From: Mesorhizobium sp. 65-26
GTDB lineage: Bacteria > Pseudomonadota > Alphaproteobacteria > Rhizobiales > Rhizobiaceae
Assembly: GCA_001899205.1 (NCBI GenBank)
Contig: MKVL01000042.1
Coordinates: 62,001 to 126,000, forward strand
Length of the DNA: 64,000 bases
Direction: 5' to 3'
Below are positions 49,488-58,820 of this stretch, piece by piece (the first letter of the stretch is position 1; each line of letters begins with the position of its first letter). A program made the position numbers and the translations under genes. Under the pieces are notes generated by a model. It ran no database searches. It had not been told where the DNA came from and saw nothing but the letters and a program-made list of their open reading frames with translations.

Positions 49488-49768
49488 GAGGTCTCATACA
49501 GCTGCGATGCGGCAGAAGAATTCGCTGCGCGCGACGAAATCACATTCAGTTCGTCGCTCACATGGCCGCGCTTTTGCATCCGGTCAAGGGGATGTGCCCA
49601 AAATGCCGGTTCTGTGTAGCGCATCCGGCACGCGAATGCAGCCCACGAAAAAACGATCATGACGTGAGGGGAGGCGCCGTGGCAAAGGCAGCGGCGCCAT
49701 TGGAAATCCGGGTGGAGCGCCAACGGATCCCGCCTTGCGTCACGGGATCGCGCGGCATAAATGCCGGC

Positions 49769-50146
49769 TCAGTCGGCCTTGGCTACGTGCCAGACGTCGG
49801 CCACGCCGTCTCCGGCCGTGTCACCGGCTTTCTTGTCCTTGACGAACGTGTAGAGCGGCTTGCCGTCATAGGCCCACATCTTGCTGCCGTCCGTGCGCTT
49901 GATGACGGTCCACTCGCCTTCGTCCTTCGCTCCCGCCTCGGCCTTGAGCGGCGGCCAGTTGGCGGCGCATTTGTCGTAGCAGTTGGATTTGCCCTTGGCA
50001 TCCTTGTCGTAGGTATAGAGGGTCATGCCCTTGGCGTCGGTGAATATCTTGACGCCGCCGACCTCGGCTTCCTTCCAGGCCTCGGCGGCAAGAGCCGATG
50101 TGGTGCCCAAAGCGAGTACGGCGAACCCGATCGCGATCGATTTCAT
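49769..50146 (-). CDS. Secreted COG4315-type repeat protein
   Basis: A 125-residue exported protein of the COG4315 type (Yx(F/W/Y)xxD repeats). Signal peptide MKSIAIGFAVLALGTTSALAA. Two copies of the repeat are seen: GMTLYTYDKDAKGKSNCYDKCAANWPPLKA and GKPLYTFVKDKKAGDTAGDG, with two Cys in the first. Function unknown; often called a lipoprotein although no lipobox is obvious here. It is divergent from ccdA, which handles thiol redox in the envelope. Confidence 0.88.
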   Translation of the reverse strand: MKSIAIGFAVLALGTTSALAAEAWKEAEVGGVKIFTDAKGMTLYTYDKDAKGKSNCYDKCAANWPPLKAEAGAKDEGEWTVIKRTDGSKMWAYDGKPLYTFVKDKKAGDTAGDGVADVWHVAKAD

Positions 50147-50323
50147 GAGAGTCTCCCTGCGTGGTGGAGGCGCGCGATATCGCTGCCTCCGGACAGGTCA
50201 ACGCCGGCCAGCGGCCAGTTCTTCCCGAATAGTTGCGCCGACAAGCCGCATGGCCGCCACGCAATGGTGATTGGCAGAGGCGCCTGGGCGTCGCTATATC
50301 GACGCCGAAAACCTGGAGCTCGG

Positions 50324-51073
50324 ATGATGGCACTTGATATCGGCTACGTCAGCGCGGTCGGGGCGGGAGCGATCTCGTTCCTGTCGCCCTGCGTGTTGCC
50401 GCTGGTGCCGCCCTATCTCTGCTACATGGCCGGTGTCTCGGTCGATGACTTTCGCGGCAATGCCGGCGCGGCGGCCAAGGCCGGCGCGCGTGGCGCGCTG
50501 CTCTATGCATCGCTCGCCTTCGTGCTTGGCTTCTCAACGGTGTTCGTCGCGCTCGGCGCGGGCGCCTCGACCATTGGAAGGCTGTTGCGTGTCTGGCAGG
50601 AACCGCTGGCGATGGCGGCCGGCGTGTTGATCATCCTGATGGGCCTCAACTTCCTCGGCATCCTGCGCATTCCGCTGTTGTCACGAGAGGCGCGCTTCCA
50701 GTCGCAAGGCAAGCCGGCCAGCGCCGTTGCCGCTTATGTCATGGGGCTGGCCTTCGCTTTCGGCTGGACGCCCTGCATCGGCCCGGTGCTCGGCCCGATC
50801 CTGACGCTCGCCGGCGGGCGCGAGACGGTGGGCGAGGGCGCCTTGCTGCTGGCCGCCTATTCGCTCGGCCTCGGCATACCATTCCTCGTGGCGGCTGTGT
50901 TTTCCGGCGCCTTCATGCGATTCCTCGGAAAGTTCCGCGTCCATCTCGGCCGTGTCGAGAAAGCGATCGGCGCCCTCTTGGTGGTGGCCGGCATCTTCTT
51001 CCTGACCGGCGGCGTCCAGACGGTATCCTACTGGCTGCTGGAGAATTTCCCCGTGCTCGGGCAACTGGGCTAG
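50324..51073 (+). CDS. ccdA: CcdA-type cytochrome c biogenesis/thiol transporter
   Basis: A 249-residue membrane protein of the CcdA/DsbD family that moves reducing equivalents across the inner membrane to periplasmic thioredoxin-like proteins. Six segments, with the redox Cys pair in FLSPCVLPLVPP and FGWTPCIGPVLGP. GGAG is six bases ahead of the ATG at 50324; an in-frame reading that begins 254 codons earlier is not protein-like. It lies upstream of glmU on the same strand, 133 bases away. Confidence 0.93.
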   Translation: MMALDIGYVSAVGAGAISFLSPCVLPLVPPYLCYMAGVSVDDFRGNAGAAAKAGARGALLYASLAFVLGFSTVFVALGAGASTIGRLLRVWQEPLAMAAGVLIILMGLNFLGILRIPLLSREARFQSQGKPASAVAAYVMGLAFAFGWTPCIGPVLGPILTLAGGRETVGEGALLLAAYSLGLGIPFLVAAVFSGAFMRFLGKFRVHLGRVEKAIGALLVVAGIFFLTGGVQTVSYWLLENFPVLGQLG

Positions 51074-51206
51074 GGCTGTCAGCGGCGACTGATCAAAGTC
51101 GGTCGCCTGTCCGTGGCCCGTCTCACCGGAATTTAACCGCATTGGTGCAGCATTGCGCCACTGTTAGCATGTTTTGATTCCAACCCTTTTGAACGGTTGC
51201 CATTCC

Positions 51207-52574
51207 ATGACCAAGAGATCCTGCCTGTCCGTCATCCTCGCCGCCGGCGAAGGCACGCGCATGAAGAGCGCCCTGCCGAAGGTGCTGCACCAGATTGCCG
51301 GCCTGCCGATGGTGGCGCATGTGGTGAAGGCGGCACAGGCGGCTGGCGCCGACGGACTGGCGCTGGTGATCGGCCATGGCGCCGAGGAGATGCGCAAGGC
51401 GGCGCAGAAATTCGCGCCGGGGACGGAATGTTACGTGCAGGAAAAGCGCCTCGGCACCGCGCATGCGGTTCTCGCCGCGCGCGATGGAATAGCAAAGGGT
51501 TACGACGACATCCTGGTGATGTTTGGCGATACGCCGTTGATCGATCCGGCCGCGCTGGCGGTGGCGCGCGGCAAGCTTGCCGAGGGCGCGGCTGTGGTGG
51601 TGATCGGCTTCCGCCCGCCGAGCCCGACAGGCTATGGGCGCCTGATCGAAAAGAACGGCCGTCTCGTCGCCATCCGCGAGGAAAAGGACTGTTCCGAGGA
51701 CGAGAAGAAGATCGGCTTCTGCAATGCCGGCATGATGGCGGTGGCCGGCAAGCATGCGCTGGACCTGCTCGACACGGTGGGCAACCAGAACGCCAAGGGC
51801 GAATTCTACCTCACCGACATCGTCGAGATCGCCGGCGCGCGCGGCCTGGAGGTCGTGGCCACGGAAGCCAGCTTCGAGAGCGCTCTCGGCATCAACAACC
51901 GGGCTGAGCTTGCCGAGGCCGAAGGCATCTGGCAGCAGCGCCGCCGCCGCGAGGCGATGCTGTCGGGCGTGACGCTTATCGCGCCCGAGACGGTCTATTT
52001 CTCCCACGATACCGAGATCGGCGCCGATACGGTGGTGGAGCCGAATGTCTGGTTCGGTCCTGGCGTCAGGATCGCGTCGGGCGCCAAGATCCACGCCTTC
52101 AGCCATATCGAGGGCGCGACCGTTGCATCCAACTGCGACATCGGGCCGTTCGCGCGGCTGCGGCCGGGCGCCGACCTCAAGGTCAAGGCCAAGGTCGGCA
52201 ATTTCTGCGAAGTGAAGCAGGCGACGATCGAGGAGGGCGCCAAGGTCAACCACCTGACCTATATCGGCGATGCGCGGGTCGGCGCGGGCGCCAACATCGG
52301 CGCGGGCACTATCACCTGCAACTATGACGGCTACTCGAAGTTCTTCACCGACATCGGCGAGGGCGCCTTCATCGGTTCGAACTCGTCGCTCGTGGCCCCC
52401 GTCACAATCGGCAAGGGGGGCTACATCGCCTCGGGCAGCGTCATCACCGAAAGCGTGCCAGAGGACGCGCTGGCCTTCGGCCGCGCCCGCCAGCGGACGC
52501 TGCCCGGCAAGGGCAAGGAATTGCGCGAACGCTTTGCCTCGGCGGCCGCAGCCAAGAAGAAGGCCGCCGGCTGA
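51207..52574 (+). CDS. glmU: Bifunctional GlcNAc-1-phosphate uridyltransferase and acetyltransferase
   Basis: A 455-residue enzyme that makes UDP-GlcNAc for peptidoglycan and LPS. The N-terminal pyrophosphorylase domain has [18 protein letters not shown] (residues about 11-28), and the C-terminal left-handed beta-helix has repeated hexapeptides ([20 protein letters not shown], ending in KKAAG). Acetyltransferase motifs are [20 protein letters not shown] and [14 protein letters not shown]. The ATG at 51207 gives [14 protein letters not shown]; a TTG at 51174 is in frame. glmS lies 1.1 kb downstream, after two small genes on the other strand. Confidence 0.97.
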   Translation: MTKRSCLSVILAAGEGTRMKSALPKVLHQIAGLPMVAHVVKAAQAAGADGLALVIGHGAEEMRKAAQKFAPGTECYVQEKRLGTAHAVLAARDGIAKGYDDILVMFGDTPLIDPAALAVARGKLAEGAAVVVIGFRPPSPTGYGRLIEKNGRLVAIREEKDCSEDEKKIGFCNAGMMAVAGKHALDLLDTVGNQNAKGEFYLTDIVEIAGARGLEVVATEASFESALGINNRAELAEAEGIWQQRRRREAMLSGVTLIAPETVYFSHDTEIGADTVVEPNVWFGPGVRIASGAKIHAFSHIEGATVASNCDIGPFARLRPGADLKVKAKVGNFCEVKQATIEEGAKVNHLTYIGDARVGAGANIGAGTITCNYDGYSKFFTDIGEGAFIGSNSSLVAPVTIGKGGYIASGSVITESVPEDALAFGRARQRTLPGKGKELRERFASAAAAKKKAAG

Positions 52575-52577
52575 CCT

Positions 52578-52952
52578 TCAGGCCGGGCGTTCGGCGGCCT
52601 CGCCGAATGCCGCCGTCACTTCGATAGCGCCGACGATCGCCTGGTTGAAGTCATCCAGGTCCTCGGCGGGTATCCAGTACTCGAGGTGCTGCCTGCTGCC
52701 GGCATGTTCGACGGGATAGCGATCGAGGAAGCTCCTGAGCACGCTGAAACGGGTCACGAAACCCGCGCCGCTGGCCGGGACGTTCCAGTCCCGCGCGATC
52801 TGCGTGGCATAGGCCTCCGTCAGAACGGGATAGAAGATCGGCTGGTCGGGCAGTCGCGGTGGAAACGCGCGCATGCCCGATGCCTCGATGAGCTTCAGCT
52901 CCGCCGGTCCGACCGGCCGCCATAGCGTGACGATGTCCTGCGCTTCGTTCAT
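52578..52952 (-). CDS. Hypothetical protein often labelled ADP-ribosylation/crystallin J1
   Basis: A 124-residue protein of a widespread family that many genomes call ADP-ribosylation/crystallin J1; that name is by old transfer and no ADP-ribosyl-hydrolase motif is visible. Family features: VTLWRPVGPAELKLIEASGMRAFPPRLPDQPIFYPVL near the start, then YATQIARDWN and EYWIPAEDLDDFN, and GAIEVTAAF. Its stop is 3 bases from the glmU stop (convergent). Cytosolic, function unknown. Confidence 0.85.
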   Translation of the reverse strand: MNEAQDIVTLWRPVGPAELKLIEASGMRAFPPRLPDQPIFYPVLTEAYATQIARDWNVPASGAGFVTRFSVLRSFLDRYPVEHAGSRQHLEYWIPAEDLDDFNQAIVGAIEVTAAFGEAAERPA

Positions 52953-52979
52953 AGGTTCAATGCACTCAATGGAGATGGT

Positions 52980-53375
52980 TCAGGCAAGCCAGAGATAGAC
53001 TATTCGGCCGAGCGCGCCAAAGAGCAGCAGGAAGGCCGCGATCGACTGGATGAAGAACCCCGGATACCGCTTCATCGGGTCGACCAGATATCCGACGAAA
53101 TAGGCAATGCGACCGACGATCCATGCGACACCGAGCCCGGCTGCCCAGGCCGGGCTCCAGTAGATCGCGAACAGCCACAACGCCGGCAGGAAGATCGGCA
53201 GCCATTCGAGCGTATTGGCATGCGCGCGAGCGGCGCGCTCCAGTCGCGGATCACCGGTCATAGTCGGCGCCAGTATGCCGGTCGTGGAATGAGTCTTGGC
53301 AACCTTCAGCGCCATGCCGAATATCATAAAGCTGCAAAGAAGTGTGACTACAGCAACCGCATAGTAGCGTTCCAT
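52980..53375 (-). CDS. MAPEG-family membrane protein
   Basis: A 131-residue four-helix membrane protein of the MAPEG family (membrane-associated proteins in eicosanoid and glutathione metabolism). Seen: the RAHANTLEWLPIFLPALWLFAIY segment with the ER/HxNxxE motif region, and later LVDPMKRYPGFFIQSIAAFLLL. Bacterial members may have glutathione transferase or peroxidase activity. It starts at 53375 and precedes the 52578-52952 gene on the same strand by 27 bases. Confidence 0.88.
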   Translation of the reverse strand: MERYYAVAVVTLLCSFMIFGMALKVAKTHSTTGILAPTMTGDPRLERAARAHANTLEWLPIFLPALWLFAIYWSPAWAAGLGVAWIVGRIAYFVGYLVDPMKRYPGFFIQSIAAFLLLFGALGRIVYLWLA

Positions 53376-53642
53376 CGTGTAATCCTTTTACGCCCCGTCC
53401 CGGCATTCTGCATGAAACATCAGCCGCATAAACGGCGAGCGAGGAATATCATGTATGGGAGCGCCCCAACTACGCTTGCGCCTGGACGGTTGCGGTAACC
53501 GGATTGCAATGGCGATCCTTCATGGTGCAAAGGTTCTTCAACGTTCCGGCTGATACGGGACGAAATGCAATGTGACTTTCGCGGTGGACCGGCGATCCCT
53601 AAATAGCGCCAGGTTTTCCGTACGGAATCGGGGACTTTCTGC

Positions 53643-55466
53643 ATGTGCGGTATCGTCGGAATCATCGGCAACTCGCAGGTCGCGCCGCTCATCGTCGATG
53701 CCCTGAAACGGCTCGAATACCGCGGCTATGACTCGGCCGGCGTCGCCACCATCGAAAACGGCGAACTCGGCCGCCGCCGCGCCGAAGGCAAGCTCGTCAA
53801 CCTGGAGCGCCGGCTGAAGGAAGAGCCGCTCGACGGCACCATCGGCATCGGCCATACACGCTGGGCAACCCACGGGGTGCCGAATGAGACCAACGCGCAT
53901 CCGCATTTCTCCCACGGCGTCGCCATCGTCCACAACGGGATCATCGAGAATTTCGCCGAGTTGCGCGCCGAACTCATCCGTGACGGCTATACCTTCACGT
54001 CGCAGACGGACACCGAGGTGGTGGCGCATCTGGTGGCGCGGGAGCTGGCCAGGGGCCTGAAGCCCGTCGAGGCCGCGCACAAGACGCTGCAGCGCCTCGA
54101 GGGAGCATTCGCGCTGGCCATCATGTTCAAGGGCGACGACGACCTGATCGTCGGTGCCCGCAACGGCCCGCCGCTGGCGGTTGGGCATGGCGACGGCGAG
54201 ATGTATCTGGGCTCGGACGCGATCGCGCTGGCGCCCTTCACCAATTCCATCACCTATCTGGAAGACGGTGACTGGGCGGTCGTGCGCCGCAACGAGGTCA
54301 GCATCTTCGATATCGCCGGCAACAGGGTCAACCGCAAGCGCCAGCAGTCGCTCTCGACCAGCTTCATGGTCGACAAGGGCAACCGCCGTCACTTCATGGA
54401 GAAGGAAATCCATGAGCAGCCGGAGGTGATCTCGCACACGCTGGCGCACTATGTCGATTTCGTCGGCGGCGTCTCGAAGCCGCTCGACCTGCCGTTCGAT
54501 TTCGCCAAGATCGATCGCCTGGCCATTTCGGCCTGCGGCACGGCCTATCTGGCGGGGCTGATCAGCAAATACTGGTTCGAGCGCATCGCGCGGCTGCCTG
54601 TCGACATCGATGTCGCCTCGGAGTTCCGTTATCGGGAGATGCCGCTGTCGGACAAGGACGCCGCTTTCTTCATCTCGCAGTCGGGCGAAACCGCCGACAC
54701 GCTTGCCTCGCTGCGCTACTGCCGCAAGGCCGGCATGAAGATCGGTGCGGTGGTCAACGTTCGTGAATCGACCATGGCGCGCGAATCCGACGTCGTGCTG
54801 CCGACGCTCGCCGGCCCGGAGATCGGTGTCGCCTCGACAAAGGCTTTCACCTGCCAGTTGTCGGTTCTGGCATCGCTCGCCGTGCGCGCTGGCGTGGCGC
54901 GCGGCACGGTGTCGCCGGATGAGGAAAAGGCCCTGATCCGCGGGCTTTCCGAGGCGCCGCGGCTCGCCAACCAGGTGCTCAAGCTCGACCACCAGATCGA
55001 GAAGGTTGCGCGCGATCTCGCCCACTACCGGCACGTTCTCTATCTTGGCCGCGACACCAACTTCCCGCTCGCCATGGAAGGCGCGCTGAAGCTCAAGGAA
55101 ATCTCCTACATCCACGCCGAGGGCTATGCCGCCGGCGAGCTCAAGCATGGGCCGATCGCGCTGATCGACGAGAACATGCCGGTCATCGTGATTGCCCCGC
55201 ATGACCGCATTTTCGAGAAAACCGTCTCCAACATGCAGGAGGTGGCGGCGCGCGGCGGCAAGATCATCCTCATCACCGATGCCAAGGGCGCGGCCCAGTC
55301 GAGCGTCAAGACGATGGAGACGATCATCCTGCCCGACGTGCCGGAAATCATCTCGCCCATCATCTACGCCTTGCCGATCCAGATGCTGGCCTATTTCACC
55401 GCCGTCTTCATGGGCACCGACGTCGACCAGCCGCGCAACCTGGCGAAGTCGGTGACGGTGGAGTAG
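53643..55466 (+). CDS. glmS: Glutamine--fructose-6-phosphate aminotransferase
   Basis: A 607-residue enzyme that makes glucosamine-6-phosphate. N-terminal glutaminase domain with the catalytic Cys2 (MCGIVGIIGN) and YRGYDSAGVATIENG; C-terminal isomerase with two SIS domains (ISACGTAYLAGL, ISQSGETADTLASLRY), ending with the family's AKSVTVE. It lies 267 bases past the MAPEG gene; this gap holds its promoter and I see no other gene there. With glmU it controls UDP-GlcNAc supply. Confidence 0.98.
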   Translation: MCGIVGIIGNSQVAPLIVDALKRLEYRGYDSAGVATIENGELGRRRAEGKLVNLERRLKEEPLDGTIGIGHTRWATHGVPNETNAHPHFSHGVAIVHNGIIENFAELRAELIRDGYTFTSQTDTEVVAHLVARELARGLKPVEAAHKTLQRLEGAFALAIMFKGDDDLIVGARNGPPLAVGHGDGEMYLGSDAIALAPFTNSITYLEDGDWAVVRRNEVSIFDIAGNRVNRKRQQSLSTSFMVDKGNRRHFMEKEIHEQPEVISHTLAHYVDFVGGVSKPLDLPFDFAKIDRLAISACGTAYLAGLISKYWFERIARLPVDIDVASEFRYREMPLSDKDAAFFISQSGETADTLASLRYCRKAGMKIGAVVNVRESTMARESDVVLPTLAGPEIGVASTKAFTCQLSVLASLAVRAGVARGTVSPDEEKALIRGLSEAPRLANQVLKLDHQIEKVARDLAHYRHVLYLGRDTNFPLAMEGALKLKEISYIHAEGYAAGELKHGPIALIDENMPVIVIAPHDRIFEKTVSNMQEVAARGGKIILITDAKGAAQSSVKTMETIILPDVPEIISPIIYALPIQMLAYFTAVFMGTDVDQPRNLAKSVTVE

Positions 55467-55558
55467 GGCCGCGGCGTCGCGCGTCGTTTAAAAACTTCGC
55501 AGTTCCAAACCGCCCTGCGCTTCACTAATGTTGCACCGCAACCCCGCCGCGGTGATCC

Positions 55559-56308
55559 ATGTCCGATGCCCTGAAGACCTCCGGCATGACCCGCCTGAGG
55601 AACTATTTCCTGACCGGCTTTATCGTCTGCGCGCCGCTGGCGATCACCGCCTACATCGCATGGTCGGTGATCGGCTGGGTCGATTCCTGGGTGAAGCCCT
55701 ATATCCCCGCGCGCTACAACCCCGACACTTATCTGCCGTTCCCGGTGCCAGGCTTCGGCCTCATCGTGGCGCTGGTGATGATCACGCTGATCGGCTTCCT
55801 GGCCGCCAACATCGTCGGCCGCGCCATTGTCGGCTTCGGCGAGCGCCTGCTCGGCCGCATGCCGCTGGTGCGCGGCATCTATGGCTCGTTGAAGCAGATC
55901 TTCGAGACGGTGCTTTCGAACAAGGGGGACATGTTCAGGCAGGTCGGGCTGGTCGAATATCCGCGAAAGGGGGTCTGGTCGCTGGTTTTCGTTGCTGGTG
56001 AAAAGGAAACCGAGATCAACCAGAAGCTCGACCAGGAAGGCGATCCGCTGATCGCGGTCTTCATGCCCTGTACGCCCAATCCGACGACCGGTTTCCTCAT
56101 GTACGTGCCGAAATCGGACATCGTCATGCTCGACATGACGATCGAGGACGGCGCCAAGCTGATCGTCTCTGCCGGCCTCGTGGCGCCGGAAGTGAAGCCG
56201 AAGCTGCTCAACGGCGAGACGCTCGAGGGGCCGCTGCACAATCCTTCGTTTGGAGCGGTTCAGCCGGCTCGCAGGAGCCGCACCGCTTCGTCCCGGCCGA
56301 ACAAGTAG
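55559..56308 (+). CDS. DUF502 membrane protein
   Basis: A 249-residue protein of the DUF502 family. Two or three membrane segments (FLTGFIVCAPLAITAYIAWSVIG and VALVMITLIGFLAANIVG), then a conserved hydrophilic part with GERLLGRMPLVRGIYGSLKQIFETVL and FMPCTPNPTTGFLMYVPKSDI. The final 25 residues (NPSFGAVQPARRSRTASSRPNK) read across the end of recG, so the tail is unlike the family and the stop may have been lost and moved. It is convergent with recG and overlaps it by 49 bases. Function unknown. Confidence 0.9.
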   Translation: MSDALKTSGMTRLRNYFLTGFIVCAPLAITAYIAWSVIGWVDSWVKPYIPARYNPDTYLPFPVPGFGLIVALVMITLIGFLAANIVGRAIVGFGERLLGRMPLVRGIYGSLKQIFETVLSNKGDMFRQVGLVEYPRKGVWSLVFVAGEKETEINQKLDQEGDPLIAVFMPCTPNPTTGFLMYVPKSDIVMLDMTIEDGAKLIVSAGLVAPEVKPKLLNGETLEGPLHNPSFGAVQPARRSRTASSRPNK

Positions 56309-58368
56309 AGCAGGAGCCGCAAGGCTTCGCCGCGCCCGGATTGCAGTTCCGGATCCCGTGCCAGGATCAGCCGGGCATCGTCGCGCGCGGCCTCCAGCAG
56401 GTCGGCGTGCGCCTCCATGCGGGCGACCTGGAAGCCCGGCGTGCCCGATTGCCTGGTACCCAGCAATTCGCCTTCGCCGCGCAATTTCAGATCCTCCTCG
56501 GCAATGAGGAAGCCATCCTCGGTCTCGCGCATGACGGACAGGCGCCGCTTCGCCGTCTCGCCGAGCGGATCCTTGTAGAGCAGGACGCAGGAGGAAGGTC
56601 GGTTGCCGCGCCCGACCCGGCCGCGCAACTGGTGCAACTGCGCCAGGCCGAAGCGCTCGGCGTGTTCGATCACCATGATCGTGGCGTCGGGAACGTCGAC
56701 GCCGACCTCGATGACGGTGGTGGCGATCAGGATGCGCGTCTCGCCCTCCTTGAAGGCGCGCATCGCCTCGTCCTTCTCGGCGCCCTTCATGCGGCCGTGG
56801 ACAAGGCCAATGCGATCGCCGAACAGCGGCTTCAGCGAGGCGAAGCGATCCTCGGCCGACATCAGCTTGATCTCTTCGGATTCCTCGACCAGCGGGCAGA
56901 TCCAATAGATCTTCTGGCCTTCGGCGACGGCGTCGCGCATGCGCCCGACCAGTTCGTCCAGTCGTTCCAGCGGCAGGGTGACCGTACGGATCGGCTGGCG
57001 GCCAGCGGGCTTTTCGGTCAGTTTCGAGACATCCATGTCGCCGAAGGCGGTGAGCACCAGCGTGCGCGGGATGGGGGTCGCCGTCATCACCAGCATGTCA
57101 GGCGCATCGCCCTTGGCGGTGATGGCGAGACGCTGGTGGACGCCGAAGCGGTGCTGCTCGTCGACGACGGCAAGGACGAGGTCGTGAAAGGTGACGGCTT
57201 CCTGGAACAGCGCGTGCGTGCCGACGACGATATCGATTTCGCCGCTTGCCAGGCCAGCCAGAGTATCCTGCCGTTCGCGGCCCTTCTCCCGGCCGGTCAG
57301 GATGGCGAGGCGAAGGCCGACGCGTTCGGCCAGCGGCGCGATGGTCGCCAGATGCTGGCGCGCCAGGATTTCTGTGGGGGCCATCAGCGCGGCCTGGCCG
57401 CCGGCTTCCACTGCGCGAGCCATGGCGAGCAGCGCCACCACGGTCTTGCCGGAGCCGACATCGCCCTGCAATAGCCGCAGCATGCGGTCGGGGTCGGCGA
57501 GGTCGGCGTTGATTTCCGCGAGCGCGAATTCCTGGCTGCCGGTCAGCCGGTAGGGCAGGGCGGCCAACAGTTTCTCGACAATGCGGCCGTCTCCCACCAG
57601 TGGTCGGCCGGACAGCCGCTTCACCCTGGCCCGCATCAATGCCAGCGACACCTGCCCGGCGAGCAATTCGTCATAGGCGAGCCGGCGCCAGGCGACGCCG
57701 TCGACCGAAAGGTCGAGCGGATCGGCTGGATTGTGGATGCGGCCAAGAGCGTCCCCGAAGGCCGGGAAACTCTGGCGACGCATGAACTCGCCGTCCTGCC
57801 ACTCGGGCAATGCCGGAAGCCGCTCCAGCGCCTGGCTGATGGCGCGTCGCAGGACCTTTGCCGAAAGCCCTGATGTCAGCGGGTAGACGGGCTCGACCAA
57901 AGGCAGGTTCCAGGCCTCGTCGGCCCGCGCGATATGGTCGGGATGAACCATGCTCGGGCGGCCGTTGAACCATTCCATGCGGCCGGAAACGACGACGAGT
58001 TCACCCTCCGGCAGTGCTTTTTCGAGGTATGCGGCGTGGGCATGGAAGAAGGTCAGCGTGATCTCACCCGTCTCGTCATGCGCATAAACCCGGTAGGGAA
58101 CCGACCGATTGCCGCGCGGGGGCGGCTGGTGGCGGTCGACGCGCAGCTCAAGGGTGACGATCGCTCCCTCGGCCGCGCCCGCGATGCCTGGGCGGTTGCG
58201 GCGGTCGATGACGCTGTGGGGGAGCACGAACAGCAGGTCGCCGGCGCGCGCGGCGCGATCGCCGAGATCGGCGGGCACGATCTTCTCTATGAGGGCGCCG
58301 ACCTTTGGCCCGACACCGGCGAGCGACGTGATCGGGACGAACAGCGGATCGAGGGCCGAGGGTCTCAT
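56260..58368 (-). CDS. recG: ATP-dependent DNA helicase RecG
   Basis: A 702-residue fork-reversal helicase. The wedge/OB domain lies at residues about 50-200; helicase motifs include LLQGDVGSGKT (Walker A), VVDEQHRFGVHQR (DExH-type), TATPIPRTL, and RVGRGNRPSSCVLLY (motif VI). The C-terminal MREFKLRGEGELLGTRQSG-like stretch (LRGEGELLGTRQSG) is typical. It is divergent from sdhE, which lies 152 bases away. Function: processing of stalled forks and Holliday junctions. The 3' end overlaps DUF502. Confidence 0.97.
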   Translation of the reverse strand: MRPSALDPLFVPITSLAGVGPKVGALIEKIVPADLGDRAARAGDLLFVLPHSVIDRRNRPGIAGAAEGAIVTLELRVDRHQPPPRGNRSVPYRVYAHDETGEITLTFFHAHAAYLEKALPEGELVVVSGRMEWFNGRPSMVHPDHIARADEAWNLPLVEPVYPLTSGLSAKVLRRAISQALERLPALPEWQDGEFMRRQSFPAFGDALGRIHNPADPLDLSVDGVAWRRLAYDELLAGQVSLALMRARVKRLSGRPLVGDGRIVEKLLAALPYRLTGSQEFALAEINADLADPDRMLRLLQGDVGSGKTVVALLAMARAVEAGGQAALMAPTEILARQHLATIAPLAERVGLRLAILTGREKGRERQDTLAGLASGEIDIVVGTHALFQEAVTFHDLVLAVVDEQHRFGVHQRLAITAKGDAPDMLVMTATPIPRTLVLTAFGDMDVSKLTEKPAGRQPIRTVTLPLERLDELVGRMRDAVAEGQKIYWICPLVEESEEIKLMSAEDRFASLKPLFGDRIGLVHGRMKGAEKDEAMRAFKEGETRILIATTVIEVGVDVPDATIMVIEHAERFGLAQLHQLRGRVGRGNRPSSCVLLYKDPLGETAKRRLSVMRETEDGFLIAEEDLKLRGEGELLGTRQSGTPGFQVARMEAHADLLEAARDDARLILARDPELQSGRGEALRLLLYLFGRDEAVRLLRAG

Positions 58369-58519
58369 GCTGGAAATCCCGGCTTCAGGAAGCGGACTGG
58401 AACAATCTTGTCAGGAGCGTTTGGCACACCGGGATGTTAGACGCCAAGGGGGCAGTTGCAAGGCTGACACCGGCCCCTATCCACGCTATATGCGCCGCTT
58501 GAAGCAAGGGTGCGACACG

Positions 58520-58807
58520 ATGACCGGAACGACCAGATCAAGCGAAGGGCTGGATGCCCGCCGCCGCAAACTGCTGTTTCGCTCATGGCATCGCGGCATG
58601 CGCGAGATGGACCTCATTCTTGGCTCCTTCGCGGATGCGCAGATCGGCGCCTTGACCGGCGACGAAATCGACCAATATGAGATGCTTCTCGAAATTTCCG
58701 ACACCGACTTCCTGCCGATGGTCACCGGCGAGCGCCCCGTGCCGCCGGATCTCGATTGCGCCGTGCTGCAAAAGATCCTCGCCTCGCGTCGGACCGTGAC
58801 ATCTTGA
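58520..58807 (+). CDS. sdhE: SdhE/Sdh5-type FAD assembly factor
   Basis: A 95-residue protein of the SdhE (DUF339/YgfY) family that helps attach FAD to succinate dehydrogenase. The conserved RGMREMDLILGSFAD is at residues about 27-41 (the RGxxE motif), and DQYEMLLEISDTDFLPMV follows. The start at 58520 has AAGGG nine bases ahead; an upstream ATG at 58487 is less likely. It lies 14 bases before mfd and is probably in the same transcript. No sdh genes are in the window. Confidence 0.93.
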   Translation: MTGTTRSSEGLDARRRKLLFRSWHRGMREMDLILGSFADAQIGALTGDEIDQYEMLLEISDTDFLPMVTGERPVPPDLDCAVLQKILASRRTVTS

Positions 58808-58820
58808 AAAACGAATATTC

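Noticed and set aside
45720-49619. A 1299-codon open frame on the plus strand antisense to rnr and topA
   Set aside because: It is a shadow of two clear housekeeping genes on the other strand; its Arg/Ala/Asp/Gly-rich composition has no family motif.
53532-53545. GTTC-N6-GTTC before glmS
   Set aside because: The spacing is six bases, not seven, so it does not match the LexA motif.
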